Positions 10,561 through 24,448 of a stretch of DNA of 64,000 nucleotides are shown here, one piece after another. The translations under genes and the position numbers were made by a program. Each line of letters opens with the position of its first letter. The first letter of the stretch is position 1. The DNA comes from Tamarix chinensis (lineage: Eukaryota > Streptophyta > Magnoliopsida > Caryophyllales > Tamaricaceae). The notes beneath the pieces were generated by a model that did not search any database, was not told where the DNA came from, and saw nothing but the letters and a program-made list of their open reading frames with translations. The stretch spans positions 9,042,527-9,106,526 of the forward strand of contig CM060174.1 of assembly GCA_030549775.1 (NCBI GenBank), in the 5' to 3' direction.

Positions 10561-13500
10561 AAACCTAACATAAGGTATCATACAGTTTTAATCCATACTT
10601 GACCAATGATACAATTTCCAACCCAATTATGATTGAGACACATTAGAACATGCTCTAAAATCACCAGACATTTCTAAAATAGTTGAACATTTTAACCACA
10701 TAATCAGGGTTAACCCTTCATATGCAATAATCAAGAGGCATGCTAACTTGTGTTTGCATTAAAATTTATAAGCTCAAAGATACATAGAATTACCACACAA
10801 AATATAATAAACGCTTGACATACTTAAATAACATAAATCATACTCATCACTTATACTTCAAGAAGACATATATCTCATGATTCCACTATCATCAAAGGTA
10901 AGTAATGACTTACCTAATTTCAAAGCTAACTAAGCAAATTAAGAAAGAGGGGGTGATCACTATCTTGAGGATCCACACAAATGTTTTCCTAGATCGCCGA
11001 TAGAAATTGTAGGACTATGTTAGAAACTAGCTTATCCATTAATAATTCAAGTAATATAACTTAATCAACAAATATAGGTACAGGTTGTCTTTCTTAGAAA
11101 ACATGTCTAAATCCTAAGACATGATAACATAGCTTCATTAAGACTCAAAATTAAGTATTAACCAAATCAAATTCAACAAATATCACTTAAGGCATTTCAA
11201 ATTGATTTGGAAATTAGGGAAAGGATAATAGAGGATAAGTTAATTTTATCAAACTGGCTTACTAATTTGGTTTTACAACCAAAAAGGAAAACCAACTAAT
11301 TTTAGAGAACTAATCCACACCGATAAGATAAAAACACAACTTGAATGATTTTAAATCAAATCTAGTAATTAACTAGGTAAAAGAAGCATAAGCAAAATCA
11401 ATTTCATAAAACTATCTTTGAAAATTAAAGTTTCTAGGCTCGAAGTACAGATCAACCAATTCACTTCAATTACCTCAAATTGATAGTATAAATATAAAAT
11501 TGAACTAATTTCAGATAAATCTAAAAAATTAATTTCAACAAAAATAATCTTATGAATAGCCAATTTAAGATAATCGTTTAAAAAAATTAGGGTTTTAATG
11601 CCCAAGATACAAATTAGGACAATCCAAATCAATTAACCCAAATTGAAGGTGTCTAACATAATTAAGGTCATTATAAGTATTTCTAGAAATTTAATTTTAG
11701 AAGAAGCAACTATACAAATGACTAATTTCATAATCTCATTTGAAATCTAAGGTTTTAGGCCCAAAAATATAATTTGGTGGAATTATATTATTGTTTAGAA
11801 ACGTAATTAGATATATTTTACAATATATTGTATAATCAATTGATCAAAAAAATAAAAGAAAAAAAATATAATTTAACAAAATTAGTGTTTTTGAACCCAA
11901 AATATAAATCTGGTCAAATATTGCTAAATTATATAAATTAACAGATCGAAAATAAAATTAGAAATATTCTAATGCAAATTATATAATCAATTGAATAAAA
12001 TAACTTAGTTACACAATTCAGTTTAAAACTGTAAAAGTTTTGACCTAAAAATCCAATTCTGATTGATTTCACACATTTTTTAAATTGGCACTTCCAACAT
12101 AAAATTAAATACATTTTAAGGTATATTATAACATTAATTGAATAAAACGACTTAATTATGCAATTCAATGTCAATACATAAGGATTTTGACCTATAAATC
12201 TAATTTTGATTAATTTTGCATAAATTTCTGAAATTAATAGTTCAAACTTGAAATTAGATACATTTTAAACCATATTATATAATCAATTTATCAAAAATAG
12301 CTTAATCCGACGAATTTAAAAATTCGGACATACCAGGTCAAACTTCCAATTTTCAGAATCGACCACATACATTGCAATTAATTACTCCAAATCATCCATA
12401 CATTATATATAATTAAACAACTAATTTACCTTATCGTAAGCTAATTTATACAAAATAAATCAAAATAAAGGTTAGGGATTGGGGTAATTTATATCAAACG
12501 AAATGTTGTGAATCAGGGTATGTGAATACCAAGGAAGCTCCATCGAGAGTTCGGCATTGCTCGCGGGAAATCAATAGGGCTCTCAATGGTCAAACTTTAT
12601 TGCGCTTATGCTATTTCTCCTCTATCGTCGATGTTACAGCCTTGCTCGTATAGCTTTGCTGGGGACTACTACAATGGGGGAGAAGTGCCGAGGAAGAGTG
12701 GCAGTGGTGGGTTTATCGAGTGGCAGGGAGGTGGTGTGGTGGTGGTGTTGTGAAGGAGAAAGGGAAGAAAGGAGGGGAGGTCAGGCGTGGGGGAATTTGA
12801 TCGGTTAGGTTTCGGGCATTTTTTTTTATTTTTTATTTTTTACAATTACACATACACAAAAGAGGAGATTAAACATCTAAAATATTAATGGATAATTTTA
12901 TCTAAAACTTATTTAATGAAAATTATTTCGTAAAGATTTCAAGGTATAAAATTAATATAAAATCTATTTAAAGAATTTTGGTAATGGTTAAAGAAGAAAT
13001 TACCAATAAGTGCGTGGATCCTTATTATTTACGAAAATATATAAAACGATCTCGAACAATATTAAAAAATATCTGGAATAATATTTAATTTAAATTCTAG
13101 GATATTAAGATTAACTTAAATAATTTCTAAAAAAGGTCTTACGTCAACCAATTAAAAAGAAAAATATGGAAGAAAATTAATTTCAAAAAGAAAATCATAA
13201 CTAATTTATGAAAATATTTTTAATTTAAAATTTTTAGCAGATCTTAATGACCTCGTAAAACTAGATAAATTCAAAGACAAAAATATTTACTATGGATAAA
13301 ATTTATTAAGATGATTTTACTATTTTAAACAAAATTTTATAATTTAAAAAAATTATTTTGTTTAAAAAAGTTATAACCCCAAAACGTAGCTGTAATAACA
13401 CGACGAACTTATAATCAAAAACAAATTTAAAATATTACAAATCAAAACACACGAAACATTGAAAATATATATTTTTAAACGGAAATTGAAATCATATGAA

Positions 13501-13708
13501 TATAATAAAATCATAATCCTAAAAGAATTTATCTAAAATGGTCCGCAATGACAACGATTAACTAAATTCTAATATGAATTCGAAACCGTTGATGAAATCA
13601 CAAAACAAACCAAAATTCAAATAACTAAACATTTTCAACAAATTACACTATTAAATTCATTAAGGTTAATTAATATTGAATTTAAAACATATGGGGTATT
13701 AAAATTAT

Positions 13709-14051
13709 GTAATCACCTAATTATTAAGAGTATTAAATGTTGAACTTGTGTAATTTAGTACAACACTTTTCTTATGTATTTATGGTAGATGTGTTATATA
13801 TTATTATATCTTGTTTGTATATATATACAAGTTACTAAGTTGTTATATTGAGCCAACTTGTAACTAGTTTTAAATGATACTATGACAATCCATTACAATG
13901 AGGAGGAGCTAACCTTGTGTAGTTAGTGTGTGATCATACCAAAGAGTAATAGTTTGCGTGCATTAGGGATGGTTGAAAACAAAGGCATTTCAGAGACTTT
14001 AATCTAGAATTTTATCTTTTACTATGATATTGGAGCATTAATGTAGTAAGC
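13709..14051. other. Spacer between giant LTR and duplication copy A
   Basis: No gene seen. It may include part of the 5' region of the adjacent copia element, but no LTR end could be fixed. Confidence 0.4.
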
Positions 14052-14369
14052 ATAATATAGTTTCTTAATGATTCCTTCTAAGTTCATTATTAGTTTTACA
14101 CATTATAAACCCTTTTATCATCTATTTTCCTTACGATTCATTAATCAAGTTTATTGAGTTATTTTATTTACCAACCTTGCACCTAGAGTAAGCGGGACAT
14201 TGGTGTCTACTTGTACTAGATGTGGACGTAATGCCCTTGATATTGGTTTTAGCCTTTGCATATTTTCTTACTTTAGATGTTTTTTATTTTGAAAATAGAG
14301 GGTGTTGTAGCTATTGCCATAGATACTTGTCAACAAGTTTACAACTCCATCAATATACTGAGGTATGTT

Positions 14370-15524
14370 ATATGGTCTTGCAAAATATGTTAATCATGAT
14401 AATTTCTCTCAAGCTCACAAGGCATATGTAGCCTCCATTTCCACTATTGATGACCTGTATCTTATAAGGAAACCATTTGTAACTCTTGCAAGTGGGATGC
14501 CATAAAACATGAGATTAAGGCTCTTAAGGCCACCAAACATGTACACTTCAACACTTGCATCTAGGAAAACATGTTATAAATTCCAAATGTTTACAAGGTA
14601 AAATACATGTCTAATGGGTCAGTTGAGTGTTTTAAGGCCATGTTAGTAGTAAAAGGTTTCACCTAAGTGGAAGGGTTGGACTATCACCACACCTTTACTC
14701 TAATATATAAAATGACCAATATTAGATGCTTACTTTTCATATCCTCCATATGTAATTATGAGCTCCACTGGAGAGATGTTAATAATGATTTCCTTCAAAG
14801 GCGTTTATTAGAAGATGTTTACGTGAATGTTCCATTAGGTTTTCAATCACCAAGAGACATATAGGTCTATAGACTTTGAAAGTTCTTATGTGAAATTACA
14901 CAAGCATCCTGTGACTAAGAGGCATCGGTTTCTTTGAGTCATGCATTTTCACTTTATACACATGTTAATGGATCTAACTTTCTTAATCTTCTAGTATATG
15001 TGGACAATGTTGCGGTTGTAGATAATAATACCATATAAACTCAAAACTTACATAGATGGAAAATTTCGCATCAAAGATCTTGGACATTTAACATATTTTC
15101 TTAGCCTTGAAGTGGCTTGAAACATGAAAAGGATTATTCAAAGTTAAATGAAGTATGCATTAAACCTTCTTTAAGAAATGGTCCTTATTGGAGCCATGCC
15201 CACCACTTTTCCCATGGAGTAATGTAGTTGCCTTTAGCTAAAGGTTAGCCTTACCATTTAGGATGTATCCCAATACAGGCATATGTTAGGTAAGCTCCAT
15301 TATTTAATCATGACAAATATTTGCTTTCCTATGTAGATCCATAGTCATAATATGGAGAATTCTCATTAACCACACTATGACATGAACACACAAGTACTAT
15401 GTTACATCAAAGGTACATCAAGCTAAGGAATGTTCCTCAACTCCAAAAGTAACTTTAACATCATTGGATTTAGTGGTTTAGATTGGGTCAATTGTCCCGT
15501 CACCCAATGATCCACAATTAGTTA
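14370..15524 (+). pseudogene. Ty1/copia pol relic, copy A, 5' part
   Basis: Plus-strand RT: GLAKYVNHDNFSQAHKAYVA, KWDAIKHEIKALKAT, then VKGFT, EGLDYHHTFTL, NYELHWRDVNNDF and EDVYVNVPLGFQSP. The catalytic block reads LLVYVDNVAVV near 14,990-15,020, so YVDD has become YVDN, and the same change is in copy B. It continues through the RNase H linker and YIKGTS to TISY, where a TRIM interrupts it at 15,525. Stops and shifts throughout make it dead. The element resumes at 27,144. Confidence 0.88.
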
Positions 15525-16136
15525 TGTTAGGAGAAAAAAAAAACAATGATGAGCATATGCTCAGGATATAGACTTAAGTAAGGTTTCATTCCAAAACTAT
15601 TTGGTAATGGGAGGAGTAGCCCACCATGTCTATATACTAGATAATCCCATCTCAAAATTCCAATGTATGATAACAAGACTCACACTTGCACCTAACAATC
15701 TCCCCATCACATGTGCACCTATTAATCTCACCCTCATGTGTCAACCCATAAACTACCTTTGAACTAAAATGGATAACCCAAATTTAGGGTAGGTGTTAAT
15801 TAAACCTCTAATAGGATATCCTAATGAACAATGTATTTTTTGTAATACCTCAAAAGTTTTAAAACTTGAAATTTGATAAATAATCCTTATTTGGGATAAA
15901 TTAACGTTTAAATTTATTTAATTTAATTATTTTGTGGATTTTTGTGTATCTAAAAATATATGAATATTTAATAAATTAAAATAAATATTTTATTATTTTA
16001 TCATACTCATTTTATTTAAATAAAATTTTAAACCAATATTTTACTAAAATTAATATTTTACAACTAATATATTAAATTATTAAATTAACCTGTCTAATCA
16101 AAAATATTAAATTCTATTATTCCAAAACAATATTTT

Positions 16137-16450
16137 ATTTTATTTCTCCTTATTTTCCTTTCCCCTTTTTCCTTTTTCCTTTTTCTTTTTCCTTTTTCTC
16201 TCCTTTTCCTCCCTTTTCTCTTTTTCTTTCCCTTCAGGTCGCTAGGCCTACGAACCCCTTCCCTACGTTGGGCCTCTGGCTGGCCCACTTTCCCCTTCCT
16301 CCTCTTCTTCCCCTTCTCCTGCACGGTGCCCTAGTCCACCTCCCTCCTTTCTTTTCTTTCCCTTCATCATCATCATCATCAACATCTTCTTCTTCTTCTT
16401 CTTCTTATTCTTCTTCTTCTTCTTCTTCTTTCTCTTCTTCTTCGACGTCA
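16137..16450. repeat. Polypyrimidine tract with (TTC)n in giant LTR
   Basis: Nearly pure C/T on the plus strand at 16,137-16,240, with (CTT)n at 16,386-16,445. Equivalent tracts sit at 34,079-34,150 and 36,780-36,900 in the other plus-strand LTRs of the family. Confidence 0.8.
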
Positions 16451-17994
16451 ACCATCGCACGCCATGGCAGTCTCCTACATCCACGCCTGCTACTACCTGC
16501 CTCCCCTATAGCCTGCTCTCTCTCCCTTGTCCTTTTCTTCCCATTTGGACCAAACCCCAGCTTATAACCCTCCTTGCATGCCTTCCATTTTCCTCCTCCC
16601 TCTCCCTACAACCGCCACCCTACCACTTGCCACCACAGCCGCCTAGCCGATGCCCTACCTCCCCTGCTCTCCCTCTCATTTTCTCCACTTTTTCTGCTTC
16701 ATTTCCTCCCGACTCAAGTCACACTTCTCCTTATAGACCTCCCCTTTTTCTCTCTTCTTCTCTTCTTCTCCCCTTCCCCTATTTTCACTTCACCGCCACC
16801 AACCGCTACTGCCACCACCCAAACAACCACCTACACCACCTCCTTCTACCCCCTACTACCACCTTGCACCACCAAGCCATCCCTACATCCCCCTACAACC
16901 ATCCTTCTTCTTCTTCCTTTTCTTTCCCCCTTCTCGGCCTCCACCCTGCACCACCACTGTTCGTTATTGTTCCGCCTCTTCCGCTGCCACCAAGGCGACC
17001 AATCCACTCCCTGTAACCTCCCTTACTACCCCCTTGCCTCCCTTGACTGAAACCTAGCCCTGCAACCCCTCCTTTTCCTTCTTCTTTTTCCTTTCCTTCT
17101 TTTCCTCCACCAACATTACATCTAACTTCACAGCCCTACAGCCGCCGCCTCCACTGCCCTTGCAGGCCGATCATCCACCTCGATCACCACCTACACCCCC
17201 ACTCCATCCCTACACTCAACCACAACCCTAACTCCCCTCCACCTGCCCTCCTCCTAACGTCCAAGACCTTAACTGAACCAAGAACCCCTCCCTTCTCCTA
17301 TTCCCTCATTTGACCCCTTTCCTCCTTAATTTCAGCATGCAACTTATGCTACTTATGCAGCATGAGCCTTGCCTCATTTTTAGACCAAATCTAGTTAATT
17401 TCAAGGTATAAAAATAGGTTGTATTAGTATATATTAATTAAGCTTTTGATATAAAAAAACTATTCTTTTAATTTTCTACTTCTATTATGCTAACTTTTGA
17501 TATTGTTTTTAGGGATTGATTTTTACTAATCAAGGTTGAATCTTTAACCGGGGTATATGTAAGGTCTAGTTTTTGCTATAAATAAGGTAATCGCTAAATC
17601 CTACTAAAACATATGGATATACGTATGCTAGTGCATTAGGGTTTTTAATATGTTTATATACATGATATATGTTGTTAAGTGTAATGTATTTAGTGGCATG
17701 TGTTGATTGATAAAAAGGAAAGCATGTTAATTTATGTGTCATGTGTATAAATAATGCTTAAGGAAGGAACTTTGTTGTTAATAATAATGTTAAGAATATA
17801 TGTATGATATGATATACTAATATGGCCATTAGGTGCATAAGTAATGTTAATATGAGCCCTAGGGGCATTTTGGTAAATTTTTTTATGTACAAAAGGTGTG
17901 GCCTAAATATATGTGTGGTAGGTGCTAATATGTATTAATGACAATTAATAATAGTTGGTGGAGTTGGATGATGGGTATGGAGCATAAATATTCA

Positions 17995-19240
17995 TATTTT
18001 ATGTACTGAGGGTATTTTAGTAAAAGTGGTATAATAAGGGCAAAATGGTAAATTATAAGAGTAAAGGGGGTAAAATGGTAAATGGACAAGGAATGAGGGC
18101 GTTTTAGTAATTTTACATGAAAAGGGGATAACTTGGTAAATTTTTGAGCTTAAGAAAGTATTTTAGTGAATTAAATATAATAGAAAGGGTATTATAGTAA
18201 TTTTTTAAAGTAAAGGGGTGAAATGGTAATTTAATAAAGTAGTAGGGTAAAATGGTACTTTAATAAAGTAGAAGGGTAAAATGGTAATTTGGTAAGAAAG
18301 AAGGGTATTTTTGTAATATTGTAAGTAAAATGGTAATTATGTAATGAAAAAGGGAATCTTGTAAGTAAAATGGTAATTATGTGATGAAAAAGGGTTAAAA
18401 TGGTAATTTGGTGTAAAGGATGGGTATTTCGGTAATTATGTAAAGTAAAAGGGTAAAATGGTAATTTGGTGTAAAGGAAGGGTACTTTGGTAGTTATGGA
18501 AAGTAAAGTGTGAATAATAATTTGATATAAAGAAAATGGTATTTTGGTAATTTGAAGAAAGAGGGGCAATTTGGTAATTATAATAATAAAGAAGGGTAAT
18601 TAGGTAAATTACCCAAATAAAAGGGGCAATTTGTAATTTCAATAATGAAGAGGGGCAATTTGGTAATATGATCAACCTAAAAGGCAACTTGGTAAAATTT
18701 AATAAGTATAAGGGGCAATTTGGCAATCTAACTAACTACATGGGCAATATGGCAAGTATAACAAGAGTGAAGGGTGAGTTGGTAACTTAATAAGCCTATG
18801 GGACAATTTGGTAATTTAAATAAGTATAAAGGGTAATACGGTAATTTAACTCACTGAAAGGGTAAATTGGTAACTTAACAAGTATGAGAGATAAAGTTGA
18901 TAGTTTAATAAGTATAGAGGATAATTTGATAATTTAACAAATACAAGGGGTAATTTAGTAATTATGTCAACATGAAGGGTAATATGGTAAATGAGCATAT
19001 GAAAAAGCGTGACTTGATAATTTTGTAGACAAGGGGTATTTCAGCAATTTTGTAAAGATGATAGGGGTAAATTAGTAACTTGTATTTAACATGGATTAAA
19101 TGAGTTTCATAGTCAGACATAAGTAACATTAAATAATAAGATAAGGGTATTTGATAAGTTAGTAAGTATTACAAGAATATGGCATAACTTAGGGTTGAAT
19201 GGATATTTAAGGGGGGCAATATGGTATTATATCATAATTA
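17995..19240. repeat. ~30-bp G-rich minisatellite in giant LTR
   Basis: Roughly 35 degenerate copies of a unit around AAAGGGGCAATTTGGTAATT, with alternate phases reading GGGTAAAATGGTAATTTGG. It occupies the part of the LTR held by (ATT/ATC)n in the element at 36.5-41.2 kb and by GGCATTAAAGCC units in the minus copies. Confidence 0.85.
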
Positions 19241-19469
19241 TACAAGGGATGTCTAGTTAGTAAGTGTGTATGGAAATGTATGTTAGATATGTTTGAAGTA
19301 CGTGTTAGGGTTTTGTGTATGCCATAATCCTTGATACGGAATGCTTGATTCTATGGCCAATATATCTTTGTGTCGCTGGATTTGTGACTTTTCCTCCTTC
19401 CATCGAATTGAATAAATGGACCAATTGAATAAGACATGAATAAAGTACTAATTATGTAAAGCGAAAGAT

Positions 19470-19840
19470 TATTGAGTCGGGCCTAGACTGGTCCATCGGT
19501 GAATAATAGTGGTCAGGTGCAAGATATCCTAGAGACTGGTCCACCGATAAATAATAGTGGTTAAATGCGTTCTGCCCTGTATGTTTTTGGTCCATCGGCT
19601 ATAATAGTGGAGGATCCCGAGCTCAATAAACCAAACATGGGATATTAATAAATCATGAGAAGACACTAATTACTTATAGTAGAATACCATGTGAGTCAAG
19701 ACAAGACCGGTCCACTGGCGAATAATAGTGGCCAGGTGCATGGAGTTCTGGAGACCGATCCACCGGTAAATAGTAGTGGTCAGGTGCATGTTGCCTTGTA
19801 TGTTTTAGATCCATTGGCTATAATAATGGAGTTCCTACAC
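19470..19840. repeat. ATAATAGTGG repeat block in giant LTR
   Basis: Two ~215-bp units, each with three sub-repeats of the form GGTCCACCGGTGAATAATAGTG. The same sub-repeat is found at 40,090-40,480 and, more diverged, at 45,390-45,930. Confidence 0.88.
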
Positions 19841-20559
19841 TTATATGGATATAATTCGAGAGATGATGATTGAATAATGATTAACTAATGGCTTAAGGCC
19901 CAAAATTATTGACTTCACATTATGATCTATTGATATGACATGAGTTTGGCTTCAATGCTTGTCCCTGCTTGGGTATGTGATGGACTTGCTAAGTACGAGG
20001 ATGTTGTGTTATGCATTTCTTATTGTATGTGTATATTGTCTATACATGATGTGTTGCATACGAGCCTGCCTTTCAGTCTGTTTTAAAGGGTTATGCAGTA
20101 CTGTAGTACTAAAGAATTCCATTCGTGGGCCCCTACCTATTCAATAGGCAGTGTCCCTTGCAAGTGCTATTCAAGTGGGCAACGGGTAAGAGAGTAAGGA
20201 TTATCAGGGAACTTTTAGGATTTCGCTCTTTCATCTCTTATTTCTTTGTTTAAATTAAATCCTTATTTTTGTAACCACCATCGGTGGATTTTTATCTTTT
20301 GTAATATCTTTAATGAACTACTCTGATTTAAATAAAAATAAATTTGTATGAATTGTATAGTGGTTCTGTTTAGCCTTAACACTTGGTATTGCAACGGTAG
20401 GAGGAAACCGGTCTGGTACTAAGTGTGGCGGTAATGTCTCCAAAATTCACAGTCTTTGATTTTTGCTTCCGCTAAATTTTAAATAAAATAAAAATTTTCA
20501 GTAGTGAATTTTGGGGGTGTTATATTTTTAAACTGTCACTACAAAATATATGACTTGTG

Positions 20560-20800
20560 CCAATAGTAATTTAGTCATAGATTTTTTTTTCTGTTGGCAA
20601 AAGTTACTAATACCAACAGATATATTTTTGTGGGCAATAAAGAAATTTTTCCCTATAGAAATTTTTTATCTGTTGGTAATAGTATGTTATGCCAACATAT
20701 CTTTTACCTACTTTTATATCTGTGGGTATTAGTAGTGTTATACCAACAAAACTAATACCCACTCATATATCTGTTGGTATTAGTATATAAGGAAGATAAA
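20560..20800. repeat. CACTA left subterminal repeats
   Basis: Four to five direct and inverted copies of TCTGTTGGTATTAGT / ACTAATACCAACAGA, spaced about 50-60 bases apart. Confidence 0.8.
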
Positions 20801-21369
20801 TGTTTCAACTATTATTATATCCCTTGGCACAACACATTCATTCCTCTTATACTTGAAATACTTCTCTTATTATCATAATTGCCAAATTTATATGAATACT
20901 AATAATATAATATATAACCAGATTTATAATTAACATTATAGTCATTGTTATTAATTAATATTATAATTAACTATGATAATTAAAATAATAAAAAATTATT
21001 CTTAAAATAATAAAAATTATAATCGAAGTAATAATCAATCAAGTCGCGCTTTGAATGACCAATAAGACGGGGTTGTCACTGCTTGATCGGCGCAATGGGG
21101 GTCTAGGAGGCATTGTATTCCTTGTTTATAGATATCCTTTTGAGCCTAATATTATTATAGTTATTTATATAATTATTGTAAAATTTCTTATTTTCAAATT
21201 TAATTTTCTTAAACTTAATAATTAAATAGCTATTATTATTGTAAGCATTATTTTAATAAATATCATAATGAAAATAATAATTAGTTAATTTGCGTTCAGA
21301 ATAACCTAGGACAGCAGTCTTGCGGACCGGTCTACTAGTTGGGGGTCAGGGGGCACCGTACGTGTAGTG

Positions 21370-23200
21370 TAATATACCGCTTATTAAAAACCTAAATTTT
21401 TATAAATATTTGTATTGATTTATGAGTTTTAATAGTTAATTTTATTTTAATTAGGTTATTTAATTTAAATTGTATTTCTATTTTAATAAGTGTTCCGATT
21501 TATTTTAAATAAAATCTTTTATCAGATAAGTATTTTCTTTATTTTTAAAAAACTATTTATAAAATTTTTCGGTTCAATTTAATCTATTTAAAATTATATT
21601 TTTGATATAAATTCTTTTAAATATTTGAAAAAGCAAAAAAAAAGGAAAAATGTCGGTTAATACCGACTAATGCAGGCACGCAGCTCCCCCCGCCCCTTAT
21701 TTCCTTTCCACTTCGAGCAGACCGTCGACCCCCCTATGTATTTGGCTCCTGTGTTGCGCAGCCTGTAGGTAAGGATCGAGTGGCCGTCGATCGTCGCACA
21801 CCACCTCGGCCCTGCTTGACCGTGCTGCCACAACTCCCAGCGTCATCGTATACGGTAGCACGATAGCATCAGCGGAGCAGCAGCAGGGGAACAACAGCGG
21901 CGGTGCAGCAACAGTGCAAGAAGGAAGCAGCGGTGCGCCACTGATCTGACACCTCTAGCATCAGTCTGCCATCAGCGACTGCTTCTCTCCCACCAACAAA
22001 GCTCCACCGCCCTTTACTTGCATTGATTTGGCTGATTTCGTTTGGTATAATTTCCTGAAACCCTAACCTTTTGTTTTGATTAGTTGTGAAAGAATGGGCT
22101 TTAATTAAGCTAAATTAGTTATTTAATTAAGTATATATGTATTGTATGATTGAATTGGATATGCTAATTGTGTGATATATGTTGATTTATGAAATTTGTG
22201 ATTATTGACCCGGTTATGTCCGGATATGTTGGATCTGTTCGATTAAGCTATTTGGGATAATTTTATTATGCATTATACTTTAAAATATATTTAGTTTCAT
22301 ATTGGAATACTCAATTTAAAAAAATTGTGCGAAATTATTCAGAATTTGATTTTTAGGTCAAATTCTTGTGGATTTAAATTGAATTGTGTAATTGAGTTAT
22401 TTTGTTAAATTGATTATACATTTTGTAACATAATATGTTTAATTTCATTTCCGAACCATCAATTTAAATATTTTGATAAGATTTGATCGAATTTATAGTA
22501 TGGGCTCAAAAACCCTAATTATGTTAAATTGGGTATTTTCTTTATTTTTTTAATCAATTGAGTATATAATACGTTATAAAATAGGTCTTACTACATTTCT
22601 AAACATTCAATTTAACTAAATTAATAAAATTTGATCGAATTGTATTTTTTGTCCTAAAACCCCAACTTTCAAATAAAATTATGTAAATTATCATTTATAT
22701 AGTTGTTTATTCTAAAATTGATTTTATAGAATTATTTAAAATGGCCTTAATTGTATTTTAACACTTTCAATTTGGATTAATTGGTTTGAATTATCTAGAT
22801 TTGTATTTTGGGCTTTAAAACCCTAAGTTTTTTGAACAACTTCTGAAATCAATTAAATTGAGTGAAAATCAGCTAGCTTTGATTTAAAATCAATTAAATT
22901 AAGTTTTTAACTTATCGTTTGGATCAATTCTACCAAATTGATTGATTTGATATTTGGGGGTTGTAAGCCCTAATTGTGTAAGTGTTTTTTTTATATTAAA
23001 ATTTACTTACTTTCTATTCTTTTATGTTTTGAATAGTTTTTCTAATTTAGTCTTTACGTTTTCTATCGGTGATCTAGGAAGTTGCTGTATTGGATCCGAA
23101 AAGCCCAATGTGTATACTAGTTTATAGTTTTTTGGTTTCTCTTTGGTCATTTTGCTTAAGGTTTTAATTTGGTGATAGGTTGCTTGTATGATTTGTGGGT
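21370..23200 (+). mobile_element. Giant-LTR fragment nested in the CACTA
   Basis: Begins TGTAATATACCGCTTATTAA like an LTR head, has a GC-rich block (21.65-22.0 kb), and from 22.08 kb runs parallel to the reverse complement of 10.95-12.5 kb. One shared anchor is TTTCTATCGGTGATCTAGGA (23,061-23,080), matching TCCTAGATCGCCGATAGAAA near 10,988. The right boundary is not defined. The open frame on the minus strand at 21,697-21,894 reflects GC content only. Confidence 0.6.
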
Positions 23201-24422
23201 TTATGGGTCTTTCTAGGGCTTTTTGAACTGCAAGTGCTCAAAGCTAATGCTTTATAGCCTAATGTATTTGGTTTTTCCCTTTTGTGTCTATAATGGCCTA
23301 ACATTCTTTTGGTTCTTGGTGGAGCTGGCAAATGGGATTAAATTGGTATTAGGAGAGTGTTTCAAATTTTTTTATTTTGTCTTAGTCCATGTTGATGACA
23401 TTTTATCTTTTACTTATAATAGGGCGGTGTATGGAGCATTAGGTCTTAACAACCCATAGGGTGGGTTCCTACTTTAATTTTTGTTCTTTGCTTATCATAT
23501 TTGGTTGGTGTTTATGTCTCTCGGAGTTTCTATTATGGCTACCCATAATTTAGAAAAGGGGGTTAGATTCAATTATGAAAGTGATATAATATTTGTAAAA
23601 GCTTTAACATGGTTGTAAATTATTGATTCCTCTTTCACTAGAAGTTATCTTCCCTTTTAAGCTATTCTTGCTAGTCAGTGAAGTCATGAAGGTCAACACT
23701 TAAGTGGTTGTTGAATATTAGTAGTTGTACAACTTTTTCTTATTAGAAATTGTTCTTGCTTTGTGGTAATGTGGTAGGAAATTATTGCTTGTTGTTTCTT
23801 AGTGAACATGGTTATACATAATGGTTGTTAAATGTTAATGAATCCATGAAATATTTCTTACTAGAATAATTATTTGAATAAAAGATTTCGTTTGCTGTTA
23901 TATTGATGATATTTGAATCTAAAACAATAGTTATCTCTAAGATTTTGTGTTAATGTAGCTATATTATCTTTTTTTATTGGTTCATAATATGCAACATAAT
24001 AATTTTTTTATAAACGATTATTCTTTTACGATCGAATTTTATATGTGCATAATGTTACTCTTTTATATGTGTTTTTGATATATAGTGGTTGTACACTTGT
24101 CTAATTGGAGTTTGAGTATTATCCGAATTTTTCGATTGAAGTTCTTTACTAAAAGTCAATTGGGCTTTTAAGACACAGTTCTAGATATCTATTAATTGAA
24201 TTGATTGGTTGTTATTATTTTTTGACCTTCTTATTACTTTTATAATGTTGTCTTTGTTTGTTACCTTGTTTAATCATGGTTCAATTGATGCAAAAATAAA
24301 AAATCACTTCACCAAATATGCAAGGGACACTATATGGTCGTGTTATATTGGTGGATTAGGTAGCATCACCTACAATTAAATTGTAGATATATTATAATTA
24401 TAATTATAATATATAAAGCCAC

Positions 24423-24448
24423 GCACATTGTGTGCTACAAAAAACTAG
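24423..24448 (+). mobile_element. Candidate Helitron 3' terminus
   Basis: A hairpin GCACA-TTG-TGTGC (24,423-24,435) lies nine bases before CTAG, followed by T. This matches the plant Helitron 3' rule of a short hairpin about 10 bases from CTRR inserted before T. The 5' TC end was not found, so the extent is unknown and chance remains possible. Confidence 0.45.

Larger units (their letters stand above)
8428..13703 (-). mobile_element. Giant solo LTR of a Ty3/gypsy family (minus orientation)
   Basis: The low-coordinate end reads TGTAACATCCCCAAATTTTAC. This is the reverse complement of the 3' end of the giant LTRs at 15.8-20.5 and 36.5-41.2 kb, including the GGAAGC and (A)n blocks. The high-coordinate end is GGGGTATTAAA at 13,703. 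The flanking pentamers ATTAG (8423-8427) and ATTAT (13704-13708) are a TSD with one mismatch. Excluding a Cassandra insertion, the length is about 4.97 kb, matching the other giant LTRs. 9.56-10.25 kb aligns with 53.47-53.85 kb, another minus copy. It contains a GC-rich segment (12.5-12.8 kb) equivalent to the C-rich segments of the plus copies. No internal domain is attached, so it is a solo LTR left by recombination. Confidence 0.75.
15841..20524 (+). mobile_element. Giant solo LTR of the Ty3/gypsy family, plus orientation
   Basis: Starts TGTAATACCTCAAAAG and ends GGGGGTGTTATA. It is flanked by TTTTT on both sides (15,836-15,840 and 20,525-20,529). Copy B keeps the empty site CAATGTATTTTTAAAC at 57,428-57,443, confirming the boundaries. 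Order inside: AT-rich head (15.84-16.13 kb), pyrimidine tract and C-rich leader-like segment (16.14-17.3 kb), ~30-bp minisatellite (18.0-19.24 kb), ATAATAGTGG repeats (19.47-19.84 kb), and a conserved tail with GTACTAAGTGTGGCGGTAATG. The length is 4,684 bp. The Pro/Ser/Leu-rich open frames at 16.27-17.05 kb come from base composition and are not genes. Confidence 0.9.

Noticed and set aside
16094..17050. Pro/Ser/Leu-rich plus-strand frames and Lys/Arg/Gly-rich minus-strand frames
   Set aside because: They lie in the C-rich pyrimidine segment of a giant LTR. Equivalent frames at 34.1-34.9 and 36.8-37.8 kb are not conserved in sequence.
18231..18726. Minus-strand frames rich in Pro, Leu, Tyr and Thr
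   Set aside because: Products of the ~30-bp LTR minisatellite.
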